DNA of 64,000 bases. Origin: Oncomelania hupensis (taxonomy: Eukaryota > Mollusca > Gastropoda > Littorinimorpha > Pomatiopsidae). How positions within the stretch are numbered: position 1 is the stretch's first letter; each line of letters starts with the position of its first letter. Positions 24,140 through 37,469 of this stretch are shown piece after piece. The translations under genes and the position numbers were made by a program. The DNA is taken from the NCBI GenBank assembly GCA_036898135.1, contig CM072527.1:30065055-30129054 (forward strand). The letters run 5' to 3'. Under the pieces are notes generated by a model. That model did not search any database. It was not told the DNA's origin and saw nothing but the letters and a program-made list of their open reading frames with translations.

Positions 24140-24242
24140 AGTGTGGTTTGGAGGAAATGTATATAAATGTAAAATGGGATTCTGCGCCTGCTGTCATAAG
24201 GTAATAAAGATGTATTGTATTGTATTTATTGTATTGTATTGT
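24140..24242 (+). repeat. Possible LINE/SINE 3' end with (TGTAT)n tail
   Basis: 'GTCATAAGGTAATAAAGATG' precedes repeated TGTAT units, as expected of a retroposon tail. No coding part is present. 24243-25235 shows no gene; it is AT-rich. Confidence 0.4.
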
Positions 24243-25235
24243 GAACAAACTAAAATCAGTAGTTAGTATCGCATTATGTTCCTAGAATCTGGAGTAAGTG
24301 TAACTTGGCTCACAACGCTCGGACACGAGGTTTAGGATACAATTATGACAAATCAGTTCTACAAAACTGAATACTGTTGCAATGCTAGCGGCCAGACAAG
24401 GAAGTTTGACACGTGTGCTTCGGGCATGAATTTTCAATCTTTCTACAGTAAGGCAAACCGACTAATTGACTTAACTAATATCTGATTTATTGTATATTCA
24501 GGTGATATTAAACATTACAAATACCATTCAAATCACAATTAATAAAACTTATAACATTATGGTCTACAAACAGGCCACTTTGCAGAATGTCCAAAAATGC
24601 TGTTATCTGTCAATGATATTGCACACCATCTAAAGAATGTTCATTTTCAGTCCTATCGTGTCCTTGGCTTTCAAACCTCACTTTTAAAGCTGCACATTCA
24701 AATAAAGTGTGTGGTTCTGGCTTTTTAAAAAAAATATTTTTTAGAACACTTACACTGTGCATTCTTAATTTGTATATTACAGACATTTTAACTAAATGCT
24801 TGTAATTGGCACTGAAGTCTCGAGAATCTCTAAACAATAACTTTCATCCCCTCATCCCCCCCCACCACCCCCCAAAAAAATGTTTCTTGTTAATTAATTA
24901 CCAACAAAAAACTAAGACGACATCAACTTGAAATGAATGAGTCCAATGAAAAATCGGGACCAATATTGTTTAGGTGATTTGATTGACGATGTCATAAATA
25001 TCCCTTTGGTAATTTCATTTAAATTAAAATGATAATTGTTACATAACTTAATAATACTATGTAGGCTTACTTCTTTTTAGAAGAGGAAAAGTAGTGATAT
25101 TAGAATGAATATTGTTCTCCTCCTTATTCTTAATATAATTCTCTTTATCTTTTCAATCCACTTTTGGTTAAATACTAAAATGAGGGGAGAAAAGTGTGAC
25201 CTAAGTACACCTGGGGTTTAAATGTCAACCATCCC

Positions 25236-25316
<81 letters not shown>

Positions 25317-25330
25317 TTTTTTCTCTCTCT
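25236..25330. repeat. (CT)n and T run
   Basis: About 72 bp of pure CT followed by 14 T and more CT-rich sequence. Confidence 0.95.
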
Positions 25331-25719
25331 CAATAACCTGCTCTCCAACTCTCTCTTTCTCTATCCGCCTCTCTCCCTCTCCCTCCCTCCCCCTCCCTCC
25401 CAACCCCCTCTCCTCCATGCGCCCAACCTCAGACATCACTCTCATATCCCAGACTGGACCGAGCCGGCGGGGCATGAGAAATAAGTTGGGAAGCCTCATC
25501 AGTACTCAGAGGTAGGATGAAGCAGTTAGAAGAAGAGGCGCGACTGTGTTACGAACTCTTTGGTTACGCCTAATTAACAGCGTGAAGAAAGTGCCTGAGC
25601 AAATCTCGAGGCGCAGTTCATTCATCAGCACAGCACAACCCTGCCACCCTTTGCTACATCCGCGCAGTGTGTATCGCTCCGCCAACAAGAAAAAGTAGAG
25701 CCTCATCTAGTCAGTAAAA

Positions 25720-25728
25720 TATAAATAG
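25720..25728 (+). promoter_or_regulatory. Candidate TATA box of the Cys-rich gene
   Basis: TATAAATAG is a strong TATA match. It would place a transcription start near 25750 and give a 5' UTR of roughly 290 nt before the ATG at 26037. No other strong TATA lies close upstream of that ATG. Confidence 0.45.
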
Positions 25729-26036
25729 ATCGCCGCTGAAGCTAACAGCACCACAGACCGACTGACGACCTTCTAAGCTGCATTTTGAAACGTGAGATAC
25801 CACAATTTTTCAGCGGAAAACTATTTTTATCACGTACGCTAGAAAGAAAGTGAAGACCTAGAAGCAGATATTGAAGCAGTAGAATAACAAGACTTCCATT
25901 TAGACTAAAAGAAAAAAACAAAGGGAATTTTGTGAAGCGACATTGTGACAACTTCCACAAGGAAAAGAACGTCCGGATTTCTGACATTGTTTTGAATATT
26001 ATTTATGTGAAAATAATCGGATATTTTTTATATATA

Positions 26037-26147
26037 ATGGAGATGAACAGACAGCTATACAGGATGGTGATGAGTCTTCTGGTGTTGCTGATATCAATGG
26101 GCCAGGTCTCGGCACAAGTCAACTTTTCTTTCCTCAACAGCAATAGG
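26037..26147 (+). CDS. Exon 1: signal peptide
   Basis: ATG at 26037 is preferred over an upstream in-frame ATG-like start because the signal peptide then starts properly (MEMNRQLYRM, hydrophobic core, VSA/QV cleavage). The exon ends AATAGG before donor GTAAGA, phase 0. Intron 1 is 9897 bp. Confidence 0.7.
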
Positions 26148-28363
26148 GTAAGACCTTTATTTATTCTTCTGCTTCCTTTGACTTTTATTTAGACATCAGC
26201 CTTGTGAAGTGTTTTATGAACGAACATTGTTAGCTTAACGTTTACACTCATACCTAGTACAATAATAGCGGTTAAAAATGAACAAAGGTCGTTAAAATTT
26301 TCATTTAGAGGAATAGTTATAAATAACAGCACAGTATCACAAATTGCACTTTAAAACTTTGTCCTTTCATTAAACAAATGATGAAACAGCAAATATCAAG
26401 TCAGGCTCCTAGCCCAGGGGAGCGGGGTGGGGATGGGGGTGGCGTATAGCCAGACAAGGGGTGACGATGGGGTAATAGCAGGGATACACAATATATACAT
26501 AATTACAGCAACAACGGCACTATATACAAGACACAGCAACCTCTAACTGCAAACAATAACATATACACTGAATGAAAAAGCAACAACAATGTTAAAACAT
26601 TTGTGACACCTCTAAAAAAATAAATAAATATGAAATCAAAAGAATAGTCGCATAAAGATGCAAGATAAAACAAAAACAACAGTCATCAGAGAAGTGAAAG
26701 AACAAGGTAAAGAATGCAGGAGTGTGAGTTTTTGTTTTTCAGTTATTTTTGCATCTTGAAGAACTAAAAAGCCTCAACGTTGGCACCTCGGGCGTCTTGA
26801 TTTAGATTCTGTATCGACCAGCGCCTTGACCAGCCCTTTGAGCTGAAAAAGCGCTATAAAAGACTTATTAACTAAATAAATTCAACATCACATGGCGATA
26901 TTATTTATGCATTTTCATTGAAAGGAAATGGCTAACTAACGCCTTTTTGAGTGCCGACAGCTTTAATAGACGACCTCCTCTCGCAGGATGCGTTAGGGAC
27001 AAATGACCAGCGAGTGAACACAAGAACAAAATGTAGTAATGTACTCTTGCATGAGCGATAAGTACAAACTGACCTATCAAACGCAATGTCCAATAATGTT
27101 GTGATACACGGCAGAAGAAAGAAGAAATTGCTTAGAAACACAAGCAGGTGTCTTCGCTTCGCCTAAAAAAGAGTTTTCTGGAGTTTATTTGATAGCTTCT
27201 TGGAAATAACAACCCTTTGTAGATGCTATACTAGAGAATGAAGAAATGATAGGAAGATCTCTTTCCCTTTCTCAACGGCCAATGGTTTGAAGTTGAGGAA
27301 TCGTGCCGTAGATACAGATGGTGTGCCATAGATACAGATGGTGTGCCATAGATACAGATGGTGTGCCATAGATACAGATAGTGTGCCATAGATACAGATG
27401 GTGTGCCATAGATACAGATGGTGTGCCGTAGATACAGATGGCCATGTCGCAGTGTTCTCAACTCGTCACTGTATCGGTTGGGCTTGCTGAAAAATCAAGG
27501 GACTGGTTTTCCAAAGCGTAAGATTGACGCCTGAGTGAAGTCCACAGGAAAAGCATATTCATGCGAAAAAAATGTATATCCACACTTTGGTTGCTTGGCA
27601 ACGGTTATAGGAAGGAACCTAACGGTTTTTTTTTAATACAGAGAATTCATTGCCAAAATTAGTTCTAAAATCTAGGATTAAGTAGTTTTGAAATAGGTTC
27701 TTTTTAGAGAATGACTTCTGGCGAGTAGAGTAATTTTTTTACAGGTTTAAGGAGGGGGGAGGAGGGAGGGGGGGACGATCTGAATATCGGGAAGAACAAC
27801 TTCTTGCGAAAGTAAAATCCACAAGTTGACTAGCTGACAGCTAAACTTAAACCTAAAACCTAAACCTAGTGTTTTATTGTTGTTGTTTTTTTAAGAGCTC
27901 TAGTTTAACGTAAGTTCGTCCCACAAGGGGTTCGAACCCGCGACCTTTGGCATAGGAAACCAGGACCCTATCCACTGAGCTACCTGGACACCTCGAGTAT
28001 ACTTACTCCAGATCGAGAAGAAGCGTGCTTTGTTCGCTTCCTTAGTATAAAGCCCAGTCAAAACATCACCACAAAAAGTAAACACTTTAGAAAATGCCTA
28101 TTTTACGGCTATGTGTTTGAATGCCTGGTAATACATTTGAATGGCTTGCCATCTTGTTTCCCTTTGTAGCAAAATAATAACAAGAACAACAACAATAACA
28201 ACAACGACAAAACAAAAACCGCTTTTTTTATTTTCCAAGACCGAATATATTCAACCTGATTCCAGATCTCAGTGTGTTTCCCTGTATCAGGTATTAATAG
28301 GGCATAACGTGATGGTAATGATGATGATGATGATGATGATGACGATGATGATGATGATGATGA

Positions 28364-28444
<81 letters not shown>

Positions 28445-29067
28445 CGTGTGGCATCGTGGGTGGAAATGGAAATGCTGTCAAGAGCCAAACACGAGAGGAA
28501 TTTCCTATTCCAACGTTATTTTAGCGGCTTCCCAAACATTTAACGGAATGATTTGAACTTCGTGATGCCGATGGCATGCCCAGATAAATGTGATTAACCA
28601 ACCAATTAGCTCTTAACTGCGCACAGCCTACCCTTCCTGCCATCTCCCCCTGTTTTTGGTGTTTACTGCCGCTCATCCCCTTCCCTCTCTCATTCACTCC
28701 TTCCTCTTCCTCCCTCCCTCCTCCCTTTGTCCCCCTCTCAACCACCCACTCATCCCCCAACTCTCTCAGTATTTTCCGTGTCTTGATGTTGCTGCTGCCG
28801 CTGCTGTTACAACTGTCTCAGTCTGCGGTGAGCCACTGGTGACGATGATTACGGTCATTAGGATAAACCCACACTGACTGCCCTACTAAAGACTATTATA
28901 ATAATGTCGCAGTCTGTACGTGTCACGAGCGGGCGACCGGGGTGTCCAAAATGTGGTTCGGCGACTTCTATTTTTTGTTCGCTTCCTTCGCTTCAGGATG
29001 AACAGAAGTTTAACTATTCATATTAGGGTCAAGGGTGGCTGGAGGTGGTTTTAGTAGTAGCAGTAGT

Positions 29068-29147
<80 letters not shown>

Positions 29148-32100
29148 GTTGAGAACAAAACAGGCCGTGAAGCCTGTTTGAACGTCCTATCTCATCGACA
29201 CTTTGCTTGGGTCTATTATGCATGCAGAGTTCCTATTTGTATCAAAGCAATGGAATCAATCTTTGAATTTTGGCGTTGCGTCCAGCTGGTTTTAAAAACG
29301 ATAGTCTGGGCAATTTTTATATTTAGTGGTAAACTGTTCCAATGTTGAAGAAACTCTGTTGGCAAATATACATTTTCCGATGTCAGTATTAGAATGCTGT
29401 TTAAGAATCTTAGCTTCTGGGTTCCTAGTTTTGTTGTGATGAGGTGTTAGAAAAAATCTTACTATTCTAAATCATCAATTTTATTACATATTTTAAAAGC
29501 TTTAATCAAATCTTCTCTAACTCTGTCCATATAAAGAATGCAGTTTGGGATATCTCAATCTCTCTAAGGCTTAGAATGGCATTCTTTCAGCAACTTTTTG
29601 ACTCGTCTCGGAACTCTTTCTATCAATATTGATTGCCTCTTGAGCATTGGACAGCACACAACATTCGCATACTCTAAGTGAGGTCGAATTAATGCCTTAT
29701 ATCATTTGACAAATGTGGGAAATTAAACATTATCTTTACTAATCCAATAATTCTGTTAGTTTTGTTAACACAATTGTTCATGTGTATATCAAAACTAAGC
29801 AACCTGTCAAAAGTTACTCTTAAATCTTTTTCCTCACTACACTTCAATATTGGTCTCTGGACATCCGTGTTCATCAGGTAGTGATGTCTAGGGTTGTTCC
29901 TGCCTAAATGCAATACTTTACATTTATCAACATTCAAATATAGGTTCCACCGCTTAGTCCACGTTTGTAGTCTGTCAAAGTCTTGTTGCAATATGTATTT
30001 ATCTCTGGCGAGGTTATATATTTTATTATCATCTGCACAAATGTTACATACACTTTGAACTTATTCAGGCAAGTCATTACTAACTATTGTAAATAAACTT
30101 GGACCTAGAATACTGCCTTGAGGAATACCACTTTTAACTTCAGTTTTTCCAGACCTAGCGTTTCTAACTGACAGTCTGGACTCTATCAGTTAAAAATTAC
30201 TGAACCCAGTTAATGATACATCCGGTTATTTCATAGGCTGCCAATTTCTTCAACAATCTCTCATGAGGTACCGTATGCGTTACATGTAACGCAAGAAAAA
30301 CTCACTGGACGATAATTACCTAAGTCAGCAAACTCATGATCCTTTCTTAAAAATTGCAGTTATTTCCGCTGTCTTCCATCTTTCGGCCCCTGACCATTTA
30401 TTCTTCTTCGTAATGCTGTGGATACCCCGTTTTCGAGGAAATGATTCCACAACTTTGGCGTGCTCAGCGAAGGGTGTTTACAGATTTAAAATCAGCTACT
30501 ATTTGAGTGAGGTAGTCTGACTGGGTTAAAATTGTGTTAAGTCATATGTGCACGTAGGAGGTATTCATTACAAGATGTTTATGCTCCGGTCTGTCAGCGA
30601 TGCTCTAAAAGATGCGACAGACGAGGCTGATGCTGATTCAGCGCTCAGTGAGTTCCATAACCTGGTAGCTGACGGGAAGAAGGAGTGCTTGTACACATCT
30701 GTTCTAGAGTGGGGGACAAGAAGTTTCACGTTGTGACCTTTAGTGCTCCGGTGGGCTCCACGCACAAGTCCCAGTTGGGAAACGTCGAAAAGGCCGTGCA
30801 TGATACGGTACATCATGGTCACCTTGTCGACCTGTCTCCGCTGTTGCAAGAGTTCCAGGTTCAGTTTTTTTTTCTCTAAAGAATAATTAAAAAGTTTGCA
30901 CAACGGCAAGGCCAACTCATTATATAGTTCCTGAAGAGCTCTAGGAAGGATCATATTCGGTCCTTGAGATCTTGAGGGGTCTAAGTCTTTTAATTTACAT
31001 CTCACTTTCTTAGGTGTCACTATTATCTCAGAAACTGAAAAACGATTAGATTTAAGAAACTAGTCCAAGTCAGGGATATCATTTAAGTTTTCCGCAATAA
31101 AAACACTTGGGAAAATTATATTCAGTGTCTCGCATCCTTGCCCTCGTCTGATACAGCAAACTGGCCGTCCTCTATTTTTAAAAGCATTAATACCTGGGTT
31201 ACTTTTAGTTTGTTCCTGCACAAACTTCAAAAAATTTTCTTTAGAATTTTCTCACTGTAGTTAGCAGCTGATTTCTCGTACAACCTTTTGGCTTTTTAAA
31301 TTATTTTATTGCACAGATTACGTCCCATTATTATACTTCTGAAAATCCTTTCCTTGTTTTGTTTATAAGTATTGCTTGTAAAGTTTATGTTTCTTTTTAA
31401 TTTTTCGCAATACTTTTTAAAATTTATCCACAATGGTTTTATTCTCTGTTTGTCGATACACTTTATTCTCGGAATGCATTTATTCATACCTGTTAAAATC
31501 ACCTTCTTAATAGTGGACCACATTTGTTCTACTGTGCCTGCTAAGGACGACAGATTCGTACTGGCAACATGCTTCCTAAGGCTATAATAGTCGCCTTTAT
31601 TTAAATTGAATTTATATGTTCTTTCTTTCAACGTTTTAACTTTTTGGACATACAGCTGAAAAACCAAGGCAATTATGGTCGCTCTTCCCAAGTGGGTAAT
31701 ATCTGAAAGAAGAAAATCATCATTAACAAATGCCAAAAATCTTCGGGTCCTTTCGTGGAGTCTCGGAGTTTGCCCACTGAATGATTCAACGCTGGAAACC
31801 TGAACTGTGTCAGCAGGGCTATTCTTCGCGATCTAAGCTCCGCCATATTGACGGTATACCGTCTCAACACTCACCGCCTGAATTATTGCCACATCCCTTG
31901 TTATACACGCTGTACGCTGGCTGCCCACATGGTGCCAGGTTGCTGGAGATTAACTGTTAATTATCGTTAGTCGTTAATGACGTTCATTAGTCTCTCATTC
32001 TCTGTCACACTCGCCGCGGATCGGTCTTTCCCTTCTCCCACATGCCCCGGTCGCCTAGGATTGTGCTCAGTCGTCTGAGCGTCAGATTGTGCGCCAAAGG

Positions 32101-34597
32101 CAGCCTGTGGGCGCCTTGCGCGGCTTGAATTATAGCCTGCGCCTTGAGCAGCTCTTGAGCTAAAAAAAAGCGCTATATAAGAATTTTTTTTAAAAAAAAT
32201 AAAATAATGGGTTCAGCTTTCGCCGTCATTTCATGGTCGCAGTATTTTGGTTATGAGGGCCCGCATTTTTGCGGTCACTTCGCAGTTGCGGTCCCCTGCA
32301 TGCTCTTTAATCCTTTCCACACGTGTAGTCCTTCTTCTTGTGATGTCCGTGCTAAAGCATAGTCAATATACAGTAGTACGCACTGAATAAAAGGCTATAG
32401 ACGTGGCTCCAATAGAACGTTACGTCATGGTATATCATATTGTGATGATGCAACTTTTTTGTTGTTTTGGTTTGTTTGGTTTTGTTTACTGAACTTTAGA
32501 TCGGCCAGCGAAACTTAGTTCGTAGCGATCCCTTCCGTTTCCGGTTATGCAATCGGGAAATCTTTACGAACGTTTCTTCGTGCCTGCGGTTCTGAAGCGG
32601 CAGCGCCTTTAGTTGCAGACGAAATTGTATTCGTCCTTATCCAGGGGAGGTAAATGCCATCATAACTCTCCCATTTGCGGAGGTTGTTGACACACCCCGA
32701 CAACTGAGCCCAATCCTGAACGACTGGGTATCAGGGGAGTAGGTACCTAGTGTTGCTGGGTGTATTGGTGTAGTCGGCACTCGCCCAGATTTGACTCCTG
32801 CGTACAGTAGAGATAGAGGTGAGCGCGAGAGATGAGGGAGAAAGAGAAAGGCAGACGAAGAGAGAAGGAATAATGGCCTGTCGTTACTGGAAGGTTCGTG
32901 CAGGTTCAACGCATTTTTGACATGGTTCTCAGATCCCAAACCTAGGTACCCGAACCCTATTTTGTCTTCTCCTTATTTTGTCCAAAAGAATCACGAGCCT
33001 AGGTTCAGGATCTGAAAAATCAGGTTCGTGAGCCTCCACGAACCTTCCAAGGAAGACGGGTCACTAAACTGTTTATTCATAAAGCTTTAACGAATATTTA
33101 TATTCAATCGTGTCAAAAGAGTAATAGGCCTATTTTACTAACTTGGGAACTTTCATGACGTCGCTTCGATCCAATTAAAGATACAGCATGTTGTTCCGTA
33201 CGGGTGTGGGGAATTAAACCGTTTAATTCGTTTCGACGCTGAGTTGGATCCCTTCTATCTATGATGAATGCCAGGTTGTGTCTTATCTACCGCTGTGATA
33301 TCGAGGATCCCATATCAGCGCCCAGCTTGTGTATATGGCGTACGAACAGGGTCAAACGCGCGATGAAAAGTAGCGATGCTTTGCATCGATACTATTCTCA
33401 TAAGGATCCATCCGTTTAGGAAAGTATCGCTACTTTTCTCAAAATGATCGCTCATTTTCTCAAATGGAACGCCAATTGCGAAAGTATCGATACTTTGCAT
33501 CGATACTTTAGCTCGAGCAGTTTCATCGCGCAGTTCCGAAGTTTACCGAGGCGAAACACACTGTTTCTGCAAAACTGAAATCGGTCAAGCTAATGAAATA
33601 ATATACATGTATTATGTAACATTCCGCAGTTCATTAATTAATAAATATAATTTTTCCAAATAGCTAAATATAAGAATTAATATTAGTTAATAAATAATAT
33701 CTACATCCATCTTCCCGCCTCAAGTAACGCAAAACGAAAGGAAAGTAAGCAGATTGGCGCGATTGCCTGTTTTGTGTTCCGCTTTAGTTCCGATCAAACT
33801 TTTGGAAAATTTGCATACTGTGTATTCGGAAGAACTCGGAAATGCGCGATGAAAAGGATCGATCCTTTCGTAACGGAGCGATGCAAAGTAGCGATACTTT
33901 TCAAAAAGTATCGATGCAAAGCATCGCTACTTTTCATCGCGCGTTTGACCCTGTTCGTACGCCATATGTGTAAGGACCCGGTGTACACACTGCTTTTTGG
34001 GGAGGCTGACGTGCGTCAAGACTCCAAGAGTTTCAGCCACGCAGCGTGGGTTGTTAATTAAGGTGTACTCCCACGCTTTTTTTTTTCTTTTTCTTCTTGA
34101 GTTGAGCAGCCACTATCGATCAAGACAGTGGATTCATTTTTGCTGCTGCTATCTGTAGCACCACAATACGGCCGTACTGTAGCCTCTGCGGGCTGCGTTG
34201 TACTGAATAAAGAGTAGGTTGCAAATACATCTCGGCTAAACTTTGAGCTGGTTTGCACAACAATGGTCACAGTTCAACGCTCACAGATTGCGAGCTTCTC
34301 CTTTTCTCTCACCTGCTGCGCGTTTTTCAGTCATTATCAGCTTCCGGTTTCCAAATACCCGGCATGCCTAAGGCTGTACAGTAGTAGCAGCGGTGGAAGG
34401 ACGTTAGGGTCACGCTTCTTCTTCTTCTTCTTCTTCTTCTTCTTCTTCTTCTTCTTCTTCTTCTTCTTCTTCTTCTTCTTCTTCTTCTTGATTTATTGAT
34501 TTTTGCAACTATCATTATTAAGTATTAGTAGTTGTTGTTATTGTTGTAGTTTGCGTTTATCATTATTGTATTATTATTATTTTGTTATCATTATTAT

Positions 34598-34655
<58 letters not shown>

Positions 34656-34708
34656 CTAGTAGTAATAATTTCATCATCACAATTATCATTATGATAAAAA
34701 ATAATTAG

Positions 34709-34771
<63 letters not shown>

Positions 34772-35689
34772 TAAAGGTAAAGTAAGTCCCATAGCTTTTT
34801 GGCCGTAGGGGAGCGTGATGTTGGAGATAACACTTATCTTGGGCCAGCGTAATGAGGGTGATGCCCATCTCTCTCCCTCGCTGCTTTACCTTCCCCACCC
34901 TTAAGAGAGTAGGTACTCAGTCACAGTTGAGTCAACTTGGGGCGTTGTTATTTGTCGCTTCACGTTTTGCGGTCACTCATCCAAGTGCTAACCGCACTGG
35001 ACGGTGCTTAACTTGCGACACAGTAGCGAGTGCTCCAACCACTGCGCTATCCGACACCCCTTAATTATTATTATTATCACAGGGCGCGAAATTAACTTTT
35101 TTCTTTGAGGGTAAACAGGACCCTTAACTTTTAAAAAGTGAGGGTCCTGTCTTAAATGTGAGGGTCCTAATACATAATAAACAATCGCACATAAAAAACA
35201 GATCAACACTTCGACACCATCTTCTCGCCGAATTTTTTTGTGCCACGGAAAAATCTTAGACCATTCTTCTTGGTAGCTTCTGCTACGTTTTGCTTGCTCG
35301 TACTGCTTTTGTTTTTTCTTTCTTTCATCGTCGTTTTCTGTCGAGACAGGTCTTTTTCCAAAAATGAAAAAGTATTTGCTCTTCTCACTAGCCATTTTCG
35401 GGATTCATAGTGAAAGCAGACGCTCGACAGTGAAAATACGAACAGCCCATTGATTGGCCAAAAAGCGTGACTCCGAGCCAATAAAAAAAGACGTACTTGA
35501 TATTATTCAAGGGTAATAACTCGAGTGACAAATACCTCGCATCCATAGCAACATATAGCGCGATGGGTACTCGACATCGATTTTCGAAGATTTATTATTG
35601 CCTTCTACTTTTCACTCAAAAAATAATTTTTGCATCGAAGATTTTTTTCCAATAAAAATGAATTGATTGCTCAACTTTGTAACGTAGTT

Positions 35690-35721
<32 letters not shown>

Positions 35722-37409
35722 GGGCGGGTAAATCGGGCACGCTAGAAATGAAAAGAGCTGGTCGAACGAAAAAACGATGCTTAACGTCCTATTGCATGAG
35801 CGTTAAGGACGATCACCACGTCGCCACCCTGACAACAATGACCATCATCATCATATCAAAAATGAGATCCCGGATAAAGAGCTGGTCCGAATCAACATTT
35901 GAGGGTAATTCGCCCCGGACCCGCCTTAATTTCGCGCCCTGTATTATTATTATTAGTAGTAGTAGTAGTAGTAGTAGTAGCAGTAGCAGCAGCAGCAGAG
36001 TAGTAGTAGTAGTAGTTCATTTTTTTTACTTCATTCATTTGCAGAACTATCGGCCTCGCTGTAGCGCCGCATCTCAGCCGTGTCGTCTTCAAGCTGTGAT
36101 GCACACCCAGACGTCTACTGTACCTACCGTGATTGCCACACCGACGTGCACCTGTCCAGATTCCTTACCCTCCTGCTCGGAAGACTGGGACAGCAACTCA
36201 GACAAGAAGCTAGTTCGAGAGCTCATGACTGATGGTCAGTTCTGCTTTGTGTTGGACTTGCAAAGGAAAGAGGATGATGTGATTACGGTGGTGGTGTTGC
36301 GGTTTAGGGATGATGGTGAGGAGGGTGTTGATGGTGATGATAATGATGGGGGAGGGGGTGGTTTTAGTGATGGCGGTGGTAGCGTTGGTGGTGGTTTGTA
36401 CAGATTAGCAGGAGAGAGTTTGTTTGATGGGGGAGGGGGTGGTTTTAGTGATGGCGGTGGTAGCGTTGGTGGTGGTTTGTACAGATTAGCAGGAGAGAGT
36501 TTGTGAGAGAATTTATTCAGATTAGTAAGAGAAAGTTTGTACAGTTTAGGAGGAGACATTTTTTACAGATTAGTAAGAGAAAGTTTGTACAGAGTAATAA
36601 GAGAAAGCTTGTACAGATTACTAAGAGAAAGTTTGTACAGATTAATGAGAGAAAGTTTGTACAGATTAATAAAAGAAAGTTTGAACAGATTAATAAGAGA
36701 ACGTTTGTACAGTTTAGTAGGAGACAGTTTGTACAGATTAGTAAGAGAAAGTTAGTACAGATTAATAAGAGAAAGTTTATACAGATTAGTAAGAAAAAGT
36801 GTGTACAGATTAATAACAGAAAGTTTGTACAGATTAATAACAGAAAGTTTGTACAGATTAATAACAGAAAGTTTGTACAGATTAGTAGGAGTTTGTACAG
36901 ATTAATAAGAGAAAGTTTGTACAGATTAGTAGGAGTTTGTACAGATTAATAAGAAAAGGTTTGTACAGATTAATAAGAGAAAGTTTGTACAGATTAGTAG
37001 GAGACAGGTTGTGCAGATTAGTAAGAGAGTTTGTACAGATTAGTAGGAGGTTTGTACAGATTAATAGTAGGAGAGAGGCAGTCCTAAAACGGGACGGTGA
37101 TCAGACTGGGTCGGATCTTGTCTGGTGGTCGGAATTGACACAGCCTATACTATTCTTGTTACAGGCAACGTCAATATCACGCTGAGCATGATGTTCTGCG
37201 TCCCCGTGCAGTCCCAGACGGTCTGTTCCACTGGACAGGTGGCGCTGCAGTTGAGTGGAAACTCTCATATTCCCACGGAAGTGGATTCTATCAACTGCCG
37301 GTGCCCAGACGACCGGCCCTTAGTCGTCTACGAGAAGTCCACCGACAGATATCGCCAGCAGGTCTCCTACATCTGCGCCAGTCATAAGGTGAGGAGGAGT
37401 ATGATGATA

Positions 37410-37469
<60 letters not shown>

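Noticed and set aside
34968..35062. 5S rRNA gene
   Set aside because: Only the internal-promoter half matches; the 5' half and closing stem are missing and a tRNA-type A box precedes it.
36505..37075. CRISPR-like or coding repeat array
   Set aside because: Head-to-tail 24-bp minisatellite without spacers; the open frame follows from the unit length being divisible by 3.
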